Shown: positions 25,044-33,189 of the stretch, piece after piece
Position numbering within the stretch: position 1 is the stretch's first letter
How the letters are laid out: each line of letters opens with the position of its first letter
From: Deltaproteobacteria bacterium
Lineage (GTDB): Bacteria > Desulfobacterota > DSM-4660 > Desulfatiglandales > HGW-15
Assembly: GCA_019307745.1 (NCBI GenBank)
Contig: JAFDJA010000004.1
Span: forward strand, 1 to 40,047
Reading direction: 5' to 3'
Length of the DNA stretch: 40,047 nt
The notes under the pieces: model-generated
What the model was told of the DNA's origin: nothing
Database searches by the model: none
What the model saw: the letters and a program-made list of their open reading frames with translations, nothing else
Position numbers and translations under genes: made by a program

Positions 25044-28000
25044 ATGAGACCCAGGACCATAAAAAACAATAATAAGGGAAAAAGGCAGAAAAAACATGCC
25101 AGCCTCTTCAGGATAATAAAAATAACCCTCTGTTTCTCCGGTGCAGCTTTCCTGTTTATAACCGCCTTTATCGCTACTGTCTATTTCCATATATTAGAGG
25201 ACACAGCCAATCGAATCCAAAAAGGTGCTATAAGGGATGTTATCCTCTCAGAAAGCCCCGTATTCTATGATGACGGAGTCACACCTGTGGGTGTATTTTT
25301 TGATCAGATTCACAGCCAATTTATAGAATATAAGGATATTCCTTCGATCTATGTTAAGGCGATTGTAGCGTCAGAGGACGGGAACTTCTTTGATCACCCT
25401 GGTTTTGATATCCAGTCTATTGCAAGGGCATTTTTTGCCAATTTGAAGGCAGGCCGTGTGGTACAGGGCGGGAGCACCATTACCCAGCAGACCGCAAAGA
25501 ATGTGTTTAAGCGGGAAAAAAGAAACTACACTGCCAAGATCAAAGAACTGGCCCAGGCGCTTCTCCTTGAAAGACGATACACCAAGGAGGAAATTCTTGA
25601 GATGTATGTGAACCAGTTTTTTGTCACCGGTTTTGGAAAAGGGCTGAAGATAGCATCAGAATATTTCTTTGATAAAAATGCCGAAGATCTTGACCTTGTT
25701 GAATCTGCTTTTCTTGCAGGAATGGTAAAGGGGCCCTATCTGTATAATCCATTCACCCTGAAGTCGGAAACAGAGAGGATTAATGCCATCAGGCTCTCTA
25801 ATATCAGAAAAAACTATGTACTTAAAAACATGATGAATCTGAACTTCATCACTGAAGAGGAGTATCTTGAAGCAGTTGAAAAGGAGATCCCTTTTAAAGA
25901 AGGAAAAATCACCTACAGGTTGAATGTGATCATGGACCATGTCAGGGAGCAGCTTGAATCAGAATATTTCAGAAACATCCTTCGTGAACAGGGGGTTGAA
26001 AATATTGCCACTTCCGGAATAAAGATCCACACATCCGTCAATCATGAAATTCAGCAGGGGGCCCTTGACAGCATCAGAACCCAGCTGCCGATCCTGGATG
26101 TAAAACTCACCGGTTATGACACTGGAATATACCAGGAAAGATATGTCCGTAGCATTGGCACCCTGCATACAGAGCCGACAAGTGGTCTTCCATTTTTCGG
26201 CCGTATAACAGAAATAGATCCTGACTCGAACAGACCTTCCCTCAGGGTCACATGGGACGATGGAGAGGGAGTCATCGATTATGAAGGAATAAAACCAATC
26301 GCAGAGGCCTGGCTCAAAGGGAATCTGGGTAGCTGGGCCAGCCTTGATAAACGACATGCCTCGGATTTCTTTAAAAACTTCAGTGTTGGTGATCTTGTTC
26401 CAATCCGCCAAATAACAGAGGCGGAAAAAACCAAACTCATATTGTCCGCGATCCCCGAGCTTGATGGCGGGATCATAGTAATCAGAGATGGTATGGTCAA
26501 GGCCATGGTTGGCGGTTTTTTTGACAGATATTTTAACCGGGCTGTTGATGCCAAAAGACAGCTGGGATCAATATTTAAACCAATCGTCTATACAGCAGCG
26601 CTTCAGCTGAAGTGGAACAACCTTGATTCACTGAATAACGCATATGATATGTTTGAATTTGAAAACACATTCTATTTCCCCAACCCGGACCACCAGCCCG
26701 GAAGCGAAAAAACATCCATGGTCTGGGCAGGTGCCAAATCTGAAAATCTTGCAACCGTCTGGCTCCTCTACCATCTCACAGATCACCTGAATATGAATGA
26801 GTTTCGTCAGGTAGTGGAACGACTCGGCCTGCATAGGCTCTCGGATGAATCATACAGCGACTATGTCGAAAGGATCAGGGATAGCCATGGGGTTGTTGTC
26901 AATCAAAATGCCATCATGGAGGCAGCGTTTGAGGAATCAAAAAAAGCAATAGAATCCGACCTTATTTTCAGCGGTCTTGATGATGTACTGGATAACCTTC
27001 ACCGTCTGCATTTCAATATCGACAGCCAGAGACTGGACCCATCCAATGAAAACCATATCCAGATCTCCAGGTTGAGCTTCCAGAGACTCAAGGCACTTGA
27101 TTTTGAGATGCAGAGGCGCTTTCAGAAGCTTTCACAATTTATTGAAACAAACCCTGAAAAGACCTATGCAGAGCCGAACAAGGAACTTTCAGATGCCCTC
27201 CAGCACTTCTATCTCATCAAGGACAGGGAAAATAATATCAGAATAATCTATTCCGAGACAGCGGGAAAGATAAAGCGTAATGGACTGCAGCCCCTTACAC
27301 CTGAACTATTGGAGGACCATAAGGATCAGATGTTTCAAAATGATATATGGATCGATGATCTGCTGACATCAAAGGTGGTCAAGACGATTCAGTCAAGCAT
27401 GAATAAGAGGTATAAGGAGCTGCTTGCCTATAACAGGTATGACCTGGAACTCCTTTTCAGGATAAGGGACTTTAAGACACTTGTTAATCTTTACTATGTC
27501 AGACAGCTTGCAAAAGAGATGGGGATCTCATCAACCCTTGATCCGGTACTCTCCTTTCCCCTTGGCGCAAGTGCAGTTTCCATACTTGATGCGGCCTCTG
27601 CTTATCATACTATAATGACCGGCAGAGATTATTCTGTGGCAGATTCTGCTCGGGATATGGTGCCAATTATCACCCGGATAGTTGACCGTGACAATGAAAT
27701 AATATGGGACTATAATCCCCGGCCCAGACAGGTTTTATCTAAAGAAATATCGGCACCTGTCACTGAAATTCTCAGAATGGCGATGGAAAACGGTACAGGC
27801 ATAAACGCAAGGGATGCGATCCATATGTCTATAAAGTTCAGCAACCAGGAACTGGATATTAGAATCCCATGTTTTGGAAAGACAGGTACAGCTAACCGGT
27901 ATACTAACTCCAGTTTTGTGGGTTTCATTCCTGAGCCGAATAAAAACACGGGAGAATTTGAGCTGAAAAACGGTTATGTTATTGCCAGTTATGTGGGATA

Positions 28001-28355
28001 TGATAATAACCGCCCTATGAAGGGAAAACATATAACCATATATGGTTCATCAGGAGCCCTGCCCCTATGGATCGAGACAGCCAATGCCATCACAAACAGC
28101 ACTACCTACACAAAGCTTGTACAGGCCGCTGATTTAATCTTTGACAGTGGAAATCATCCTGTACTTACTGATAATAAATTATCCCCTGTTAATGTCTCCC
28201 CCCTCACAGGTATCCCACTGGACAGGAGAGCTGAGGTCCCGGTTGACAGTCCACAGGTATATTCATACATTAACAAGGAAAAGACCGGACTGAAATTTCA
28301 GAGGACGTTTGATCCCATTGAAGGAACATATCATGACAAACAGATCAGCGATTAA
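25044..28355 (+). CDS. PBP1A-type bifunctional peptidoglycan synthase with large transpeptidase insertion
   Basis: This class A penicillin-binding protein polymerises glycan strands and cross-links peptides outside the inner membrane. In 1103-residue numbering there is a basic cytoplasmic tail, then one TM helix (about 27-48). The GT51 motifs are EDGNFFDHPGFD (catalytic Glu, about 111-122) and GGSTITQQTAKN. The transpeptidase motifs are SIFK (Ser509, Lys512), SEN (566-568) and KTGT (946-949). SEN and KTG are some 380 residues apart, against roughly 130 in E. coli PBP1B; about 230 extra residues (near 590-815) sit between them. The ORF track starts at a TTG (24930). I prefer the ATG at 25044, although neither has a strong ribosome binding site. 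It overlaps the next gene by 23 bases. Confidence 0.85.
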   Translation: MRPRTIKNNNKGKRQKKHASLFRIIKITLCFSGAAFLFITAFIATVYFHILEDTANRIQKGAIRDVILSESPVFYDDGVTPVGVFFDQIHSQFIEYKDIPSIYVKAIVASEDGNFFDHPGFDIQSIARAFFANLKAGRVVQGGSTITQQTAKNVFKREKRNYTAKIKELAQALLLERRYTKEEILEMYVNQFFVTGFGKGLKIASEYFFDKNAEDLDLVESAFLAGMVKGPYLYNPFTLKSETERINAIRLSNIRKNYVLKNMMNLNFITEEEYLEAVEKEIPFKEGKITYRLNVIMDHVREQLESEYFRNILREQGVENIATSGIKIHTSVNHEIQQGALDSIRTQLPILDVKLTGYDTGIYQERYVRSIGTLHTEPTSGLPFFGRITEIDPDSNRPSLRVTWDDGEGVIDYEGIKPIAEAWLKGNLGSWASLDKRHASDFFKNFSVGDLVPIRQITEAEKTKLILSAIPELDGGIIVIRDGMVKAMVGGFFDRYFNRAVDAKRQLGSIFKPIVYTAALQLKWNNLDSLNNAYDMFEFENTFYFPNPDHQPGSEKTSMVWAGAKSENLATVWLLYHLTDHLNMNEFRQVVERLGLHRLSDESYSDYVERIRDSHGVVVNQNAIMEAAFEESKKAIESDLIFSGLDDVLDNLHRLHFNIDSQRLDPSNENHIQISRLSFQRLKALDFEMQRRFQKLSQFIETNPEKTYAEPNKELSDALQHFYLIKDRENNIRIIYSETAGKIKRNGLQPLTPELLEDHKDQMFQNDIWIDDLLTSKVVKTIQSSMNKRYKELLAYNRYDLELLFRIRDFKTLVNLYYVRQLAKEMGISSTLDPVLSFPLGASAVSILDAASAYHTIMTGRDYSVADSARDMVPIITRIVDRDNEIIWDYNPRPRQVLSKEISAPVTEILRMAMENGTGINARDAIHMSIKFSNQELDIRIPCFGKTGTANRYTNSSFVGFIPEPNKNTGEFELKNGYVIASYVGYDNNRPMKGKHITIYGSSGALPLWIETANAITNSTTYTKLVQAADLIFDSGNHPVLTDNKLSPVNVSPLTGIPLDRRAEVPVDSPQVYSYINKEKTGLKFQRTFDPIEGTYHDKQISD

Positions 28356-29724
28356 ACTGATCATTATCTCCATTTTCATTCAATATCTGACAGGTTGCGC
28401 ATCCATGGAAGCGACTCCTGTTCCAACTCCTATGCCGGATCCCGGGATAGAATTAATGTCCACTGATATTGTGGACAGAAAAATAGAACTCCTTGAAAAA
28501 TGGCTGGCAGATGAAAGCCTGACAGAATCAGACAGGCAAACCGCCAGAAAACTGCTGTCTGATTATAAAACCGTTAGGGATACTATAAAGAACAATATGA
28601 CAGATCCTGATTATCTTGAAATAATAGAGATCCTTCTGGACAGCACAGATACTTATGAAAAGATATATCTGCTCCAAAAACCATTTGAGAACCCAGATGA
28701 GTCTTATTCCTTGTCCAGGGCAATTAATGAATTTTCTTCTAAAAAAAGAACAATTCTGGACAGCTACCTGGCAGGAGATTATCAGGGGGTCATATCCCAA
28801 TGCGTTGATCTTGAGTCGACCTTTGGTACAGACTCGCTGACCCCGGAGATCGGCCTGCTGTTTGCAGTATCCCTTGCAGAACAGGGGATGAAACACGAGG
28901 CCGTCAGTATTGGAGAAAGAATAATTAAGGAACTTGAGGGAAAACCTGACCTGGTTTATCTCAGGGCAAACATCATTGAATGGCAGCTTGAAATGGGGAA
29001 CAGGGATAAGGCTCTCCAGACCTATCAAAAGCTGATTGACAACATGGGAGAGATGGAGTCCATATTTGAGAGTGCCAAGCAGAACCTTATTCATGGAGAA
29101 ACAGAGAACGCCTTTCATAAAAAACCTTTAGCGGATAAAAATCTGATGAGCAAAACTGATGAGGCGTCGCCTGACCAGATGACCATCCTCCTCAAAGAGG
29201 TGGATGAGCTGGTCAAACAGGGATCATATACAAACGCAAAACTCCTGCTTATAAAAAAACGTCTCAGGATTGGGGCAGGACCTGACGCAGAGATAATAGA
29301 ACAGGCATTAAAGAGCGTTGAACTGGCCGAAGAGAAATATCAGCAGGGACCTTCCCTGCAGGAAAAGACTAATCAAATCGCCCGAAAGCTCATGGAAGAA
29401 GAGAAATTTGAAGAGGCTCTTGAAAAGCTTGAACAACTAAAAAATGAACAGATTTTAGAGTCAGAAGAAACCAGGACTCTGAAAAACCGTGCAATCGAAG
29501 AGTTGATCAGCAGTGAAAGAGACAGGGCAGCCCAAATATTTCTCATGGCCAGAAACACAAATGATCCCCAGGGGAAAAAAGAGTTGCTCATATCTTCCCG
29601 AAACATACTTCAATCATTGGTTGAAAGATACCCCACATCTAACTTAATTTACAAGCTAAAAAGCAACCTCAAGACCGTCGAAGCTGAACTTGGAAATCTA
29701 AACAATAAAGAACAGGAGCAATGA
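28333..29724 (+). CDS. TPR-like outer-membrane-type lipoprotein
   Basis: The ORF track begins at a TTG (28309), but the ATG at 28333 has GAAGGA upstream and gives a proper lipoprotein signal (IKLIIISIFIQYLTGC, lipobox LTGC, Cys about residue 21). The mature ~440 residues are helical and charged, with TPR-like repeats (for example AVSLAEQGMKHEAVSIGERI, EWQLEMGNRDKALQTYQKLI, LMEEEKFEEALEKLEQL) and a coiled-coil-like C-terminus. Residue 2 of the mature protein is Ala, consistent with outer-membrane sorting. The start lies inside the end of the PBP1A gene, which suggests coupling. A role as a PBP1A activator is possible but unproven. Confidence 0.72.
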   Translation: MTNRSAIKLIIISIFIQYLTGCASMEATPVPTPMPDPGIELMSTDIVDRKIELLEKWLADESLTESDRQTARKLLSDYKTVRDTIKNNMTDPDYLEIIEILLDSTDTYEKIYLLQKPFENPDESYSLSRAINEFSSKKRTILDSYLAGDYQGVISQCVDLESTFGTDSLTPEIGLLFAVSLAEQGMKHEAVSIGERIIKELEGKPDLVYLRANIIEWQLEMGNRDKALQTYQKLIDNMGEMESIFESAKQNLIHGETENAFHKKPLADKNLMSKTDEASPDQMTILLKEVDELVKQGSYTNAKLLLIKKRLRIGAGPDAEIIEQALKSVELAEEKYQQGPSLQEKTNQIARKLMEEEKFEEALEKLEQLKNEQILESEETRTLKNRAIEELISSERDRAAQIFLMARNTNDPQGKKELLISSRNILQSLVERYPTSNLIYKLKSNLKTVEAELGNLNNKEQEQ

Positions 29725-29728
29725 GACC

Positions 29729-30121
29729 ATGCTTTTCAAATTATTTCTCGCATTTACTGTTATCCCATTTCTGGAACTTTATTTACTGCTTACTGTTGGA
29801 AAATATCTCGGCCCTCTGAACACTATAATGATCGTTATTATTACAGCCTTTTTTGGTGCCCTGCTCGCCAAAGTCCAGGGGCTGCGCACCATGCTCAGAG
29901 TAAAGGAAAGCATGCTCCAGGGACAGATGCCAGCTGAAGAGCTGATTGATGCCCTGCTGATTTTTGCGGCAGGTGTTGTCCTCCTGACCCCGGGATTTAT
30001 TACTGACCTCGCGGGATTTCTAATCCTTATTCCTTACACACGGTCCCTGTTAAAACGATGGGTCAGGATACGGTTTCAAAACTGGATAAACCAAAACAGG
30101 GTCAATCTCACCTTTTATTAA
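29729..30121 (+). CDS. fxsA: FxsA family membrane protein
   Basis: This 130-residue protein matches FxsA: an N-terminal helix (LFLAFTVIPFLELYLLLTVG), a second hydrophobic stretch (IMIVIITAFFGALLAKVQGL), the amphipathic segment QMPAEELIDALLIFAAGVVLLTPGF and GFLILIPYTR. In E. coli FxsA overproduction relieves F-plasmid exclusion of phage T7; its normal role is unknown. It begins 4 bases after the lipoprotein stop, with GGAGCAATGAGACC before the ATG. It is thus the third gene of the PBP1A operon. Confidence 0.9.
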   Translation: MLFKLFLAFTVIPFLELYLLLTVGKYLGPLNTIMIVIITAFFGALLAKVQGLRTMLRVKESMLQGQMPAEELIDALLIFAAGVVLLTPGFITDLAGFLILIPYTRSLLKRWVRIRFQNWINQNRVNLTFY

Positions 30122-30227
30122 CTATGCCACTGAATCAGAAACAATGGTTTTAATTCAACCAGAAAGATACCCCGGACCAACTACCTGAACTAACATTATT
30201 CTTTTTTTAAAAAAATTATTAAAGTTT

Positions 30228-30251
30228 TGAATGAAACTACCGATTCATTCA
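30228..30251. repeat. Inverted repeat, possible operator
   Basis: TGAATGAA (30228-30235) and TTCATTCA (30244-30251) are perfect inverted arms of 8 bases around an 8-base centre. It sits 11 bases upstream of the -35 of the promoter at 30263-30291 and just after a T7A7 tract, a layout that fits a regulator binding site. Confidence 0.45.
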
Positions 30252-30262
30252 GTAACAATTAA

Positions 30263-30291
30263 TAGACGGCTCTTTTAAAATTTAGTATAAT
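30263..30291 (+). promoter_or_regulatory. Candidate sigma70-type promoter without a downstream ORF
   Basis: TAGACG (30263-30268), a 17-base spacer and a perfect TATAAT (30286-30291). Transcription would begin near 30298. No ORF with a start codon and ribosome binding site follows. Confidence 0.5.
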
Positions 30292-30297
30292 GTATAT

Positions 30298-30644
30298 GAA
30301 ATTTAGTGCTGCCCGGCTTCAATATTGATATCTGACCACCGGCAGGCCAATGATCTTTACGGTCAAAGACTCCAACGGTTAAAAACTAAAAAAAGGAAGT
30401 AAAGGGCGGGACTATTTCAGGCTTCTCGGATGTGCGTGCATCTTTTCTGTCAGCGATTCTGTAAAAAACTCTTCAGTTAAGAGATTCGCGCTGGAGGGAA
30501 TAACGGCATCAATGGAAGCCAATGCTTTACAATTGTAACTGATCGCAACTTATCAGCCAAACCTATAGCTTAAAGGTTTTATTGTAAAAGTAGACTTTTC
30601 ATATAACTAAGAACCCGCAGACCGAATGGTCTGCGGGTTTTTTT
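30298..30644 (+). ncRNA. Candidate non-coding RNA of about 345 nt, class unknown
   Basis: This stretch runs from the promoter at 30263-30291 to the strong terminator at 30612-30644. It contains several local hairpins: CTGCC(C)GG...CCGGCAG near its 5' end and CTCTTCAGTTAAGAG in the middle. I checked by eye for RNase P RNA, tmRNA, SRP RNA and common riboswitch consensus sequences and recognised none. One frame stays open for about 45 codons (RDYFRLLGCACIFSVSDSV...) but has no start codon or ribosome binding site. A 6S RNA or lineage-specific sRNA is possible. Confidence 0.4.
30612..30644 (+). terminator. Strong rho-independent terminator
   Basis: AACCCGCAGACC (30612-30623) pairs perfectly with GGTCTGCGGGTT (30628-30639) around GAAT, with a run of seven T residues (30638-30644). 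The nearest upstream plus-strand ORF (fxsA) ends almost 500 bases earlier. Confidence 0.9.
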
Positions 30645-30947
30645 ATAGACATATCAATATCTGTATGAATTTCAGCACGGATTATCTCCCGTGTTATCAT
30701 GGCAGGACAGCATAGATATTCTTTGTCACTCCCGATACTCAGACTCGTGCTTTAAAGCCGGGTTCCCTATATAAAGCCACAATAAATATTTTCTGAATTT
30801 TGCAATGACCAACAAGATACCCGATATATCTAGATAAATTGCTTTGTAACCGTTTTAATAAATTACTTTATAATAACCTTCAATATTATTTATCCAAGAT
30901 TCATGTAATAATTCACAATCAGGATTTCTCCTCCAATGTTAAGAACA
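30645..30947. other. Gene-free stretch downstream of dinB
   Basis: About 300 AT-rich bases between the plus-strand terminator and the dinB stop. Only a short CACGG/CCGTG hairpin and an AATGTT/AACATT palindrome overlapping the dinB stop are seen. I find no gene or recognisable RNA. Confidence 0.4.
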
Positions 30948-32132
30948 TTACAAGAGTCCTCCTTTGCTGATTGATTTCCGGCCAAATCGCTCCTGGATAC
31001 TGTCCATTGTCTCTTCTGCAACCTCCCAAATATCATGTTCTGACCCTGTTTTATCAAATAATCCCAACTGATCGGTCAGGTGCATGTCAGGATCTAATAT
31101 ATTTATATTTGAAACGCTTATTCCAATCAGACGGACACGCTTATCCATGTTGATCGAATCAAACAGTCTGATCCCATGTTCATAAATCATTTTTGAAGAA
31201 CAAACAGGCCTGTTAAGGGTCACTCTCCTTGTCACACACTTGAAATCAGCCCATTTCAACTTCAAGCTTATGGTCATTCCTTTAATGCCTTTACTCCTCA
31301 ACCTCCTACCAACGATCTCCGACTGTGTAAGGAGATACTTTATTAAGATCTCCCTGTCCTTGGTGTCCTCAGGGAGTGTAGCTTCACTGCTGACCGACTT
31401 TACCCTCTTTGTAGGAACAATCGCTGTGTTGTCTCTGCCCAGGGCCAGTTTTTCAAGTCTTTCTCCGAACTTCCCCACACAGTCCAGAAGAAGCTGCTCA
31501 TTTATGCCTCTTATATCACCAAGCTTGTATGCCCCCAAATGCCTGAGTATTTTCAGGTTTTTTTCTCCTACCCCCGGCACTTTTTCAAGAGGAAGCTTAG
31601 CAATAAAACCAGGCACATCCCCTGGCAAGATCATTTTAAGGCCATTAGGTTTCTCCATATCTGAGGCAATCTTTGCCAGGAACCTGTTAGGAGCAATTCC
31701 TATGGAACAGGTTATGGAGCATTTAGACATGATACTATCCTTTATCATCTCCCCTACTTTCCAAGGAGGGCCCAGAAGCCTGCTGGTCCCAGACATGTCC
31801 ATATACGCCTCATCAATGGAGGCCTGTTCAATAACAGGAGAATAGCCTGCCAGAATCTCCATAATATTACGTGAAACCTCTTTATACCTGGCCATCCGCA
31901 CAGGCACAAATACACCATCCGGGCATCTCTGTTTTGCCTGAAAAACCGGCATGGCGGAATGTACCATCTGTTTTCTGGCCTCATAACTGGCCGCTGATAC
32001 CACTCCTCTTCCGGACATACCTCCTACTATCACAGCCCTCCCTTTGAGATCGGGATTGTCTGACTGCTCCACTGACGCGAAGAACGCATCCATATCAATA
32101 TGAAAGATGACCCTTTCCATAAACTTGGACAT
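30948..32132 (-). CDS. dinB: DNA polymerase IV (Y-family translesion polymerase)
   Basis: DinB is an error-prone polymerase that bypasses damaged template bases. The palm motifs FHIDMDAFFASVEQ (residues about 10-23) and QASIDEAYMDM (catalytic Asp-Glu, near 108) are intact. The helix-hairpin-helix segment KVPGVGEKNLKILRHLG and a little-finger domain follow. At 394 residues it is slightly longer than E. coli Pol IV (351). Two ATGs compete: 32132 (MSKF) and 32120 (MERV). An AAAGGGG motif sits one base before the first and 13 before the second, so the start is not settled. No E. coli-type LexA box was seen upstream. Confidence 0.93.
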   Translation of the reverse strand: MSKFMERVIFHIDMDAFFASVEQSDNPDLKGRAVIVGGMSGRGVVSAASYEARKQMVHSAMPVFQAKQRCPDGVFVPVRMARYKEVSRNIMEILAGYSPVIEQASIDEAYMDMSGTSRLLGPPWKVGEMIKDSIMSKCSITCSIGIAPNRFLAKIASDMEKPNGLKMILPGDVPGFIAKLPLEKVPGVGEKNLKILRHLGAYKLGDIRGINEQLLLDCVGKFGERLEKLALGRDNTAIVPTKRVKSVSSEATLPEDTKDREILIKYLLTQSEIVGRRLRSKGIKGMTISLKLKWADFKCVTRRVTLNRPVCSSKMIYEHGIRLFDSINMDKRVRLIGISVSNINILDPDMHLTDQLGLFDKTGSEHDIWEVAEETMDSIQERFGRKSISKGGLL

Positions 32133-32198
32133 ACCCCTTTCGGGCTCAAATCAATAATCTTAGAGCAGCTATAATTGAGGCTCTACGTACCTTGTTAC

Positions 32199-32229
32199 CA
32201 CACCATGACGTGGTTGAAAAAATGGTGTG
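32199..32229. repeat. Inverted repeat upstream of dinB
   Basis: CACACCAT (32199-32206) and ATGGTGTG (32222-32229) form perfect 8-base arms 15 bases apart. A second, 6-base repeat (TAGAGC...GCTCTA) lies closer to dinB around 32161-32185. They could be operator half-sites or leader hairpins for dinB. Confidence 0.35.
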
Positions 32230-32321
32230 TAAAAATATAATATTCCGTATTTAAATTATATTATCTATTCAATACATCTGCAGTATATTACCTGAGCCTG
32301 GATAGAATTTTGAGATATTTA

Positions 32322-33065
32322 TTATTTCAATGGCAGAAGTTTCTTCTTCATCATAATGTAGCCTCTCTCCATCAGTGGTTCAAGATTCACAATATCTGCC
32401 GTATTGTACTGAATCAGAAGGTCAAGGCTGGCCTGATCTCCATGTTGGTATGCTCGCCAGAGCCGTATGGCCTCATAGCCATCCATACCGTTAATCTCAG
32501 AATCACGCGCAAGATGAAATTCCTTTTCAACAGCCTTTAGTCCTCCTCTGAAACCCAGTCTGTTCAGAAAAAAACGTAGATCAATATGGGCACACGGTAA
32601 AGAGATATTTCGAAATCTTCGCTTTATAAAAGGCAGGTCAAAACTGCTTCCGTTAAAGGTAATAACAAGGTCATAATCGCAAATAGCGGTCTCAAAATCC
32701 TCAAGGTTCAGGCCATCCACAAAGGTTTGGACCTCATTCCCGTCATAAAGGCCTATAACCGTTATTTCGTCCATCCCAATATAACCACCGTTTGTCTCAA
32801 TATCCAGATAAACAGCCCTGCCCCTGAACCTGTCAAATAATCTCCACATATCAGATGAAGAAAATCTATCTGAAAAGAACTGGATATTGTCACGGTTTTC
32901 AAGGGTCTCCTTAATATTCATACGCACAAGTTTATCACGGCCATTTGACAGTACCGGGCCCTCTGCCCCCAAATAATCCTCCCAGGTCAGGATACCCTTT
33001 TCCCAGAGAGCCTGCTCTGTCTTTATTCCGATCCCCTGGATGTGAACAAATGAATGCTCCAGCAT
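32322..33065 (-). CDS. YprB-like RNase H-fold 3'-5' exonuclease domain protein
   Basis: The N-terminus (FVHIQGIGIKTEQALWEKGI) looks like a helix-hairpin-helix. It is followed by a DnaQ/RNase H-type exonuclease fold: Exo I VYLDIETNGG (about 85-94), Exo II YDLVITFNGSSFDLPF and Exo III YNTADIVNLE. The acidic metal ligands (D-E, D, D) are present, so it is probably active. The family is the YprB ribonuclease-H-like group. The 247 residues are complete. It lies about 190 bases upstream of dinB on the same strand, and a DNA-repair or processing role is plausible. Confidence 0.82.
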   Translation of the reverse strand: MLEHSFVHIQGIGIKTEQALWEKGILTWEDYLGAEGPVLSNGRDKLVRMNIKETLENRDNIQFFSDRFSSSDMWRLFDRFRGRAVYLDIETNGGYIGMDEITVIGLYDGNEVQTFVDGLNLEDFETAICDYDLVITFNGSSFDLPFIKRRFRNISLPCAHIDLRFFLNRLGFRGGLKAVEKEFHLARDSEINGMDGYEAIRLWRAYQHGDQASLDLLIQYNTADIVNLEPLMERGYIMMKKKLLPLK

Positions 33066-33189
33066 GATAACAACTCATTTTTTAATGATGTAAATTATTA
33101 ACTCAGTCGGACATAAGGTGAAAAAATCAGCCATACGTACCGCTCCAATCGTGCTACATGGAAAAAATGTCTGAAATATAGAGTCACTA

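Noticed and set aside
30395-30540. Open frame RDYFRLLGCACIFSVSDSV... inside the candidate ncRNA as a gene
   Set aside because: There is no start codon or ribosome binding site, and the length (about 45 codons) is within chance expectation.
31240-31845. 201-residue plus-strand ORF opposite dinB
   Set aside because: It is antisense to a well-conserved DNA polymerase IV reading frame and has no recognisable domain, so it is a shadow ORF.
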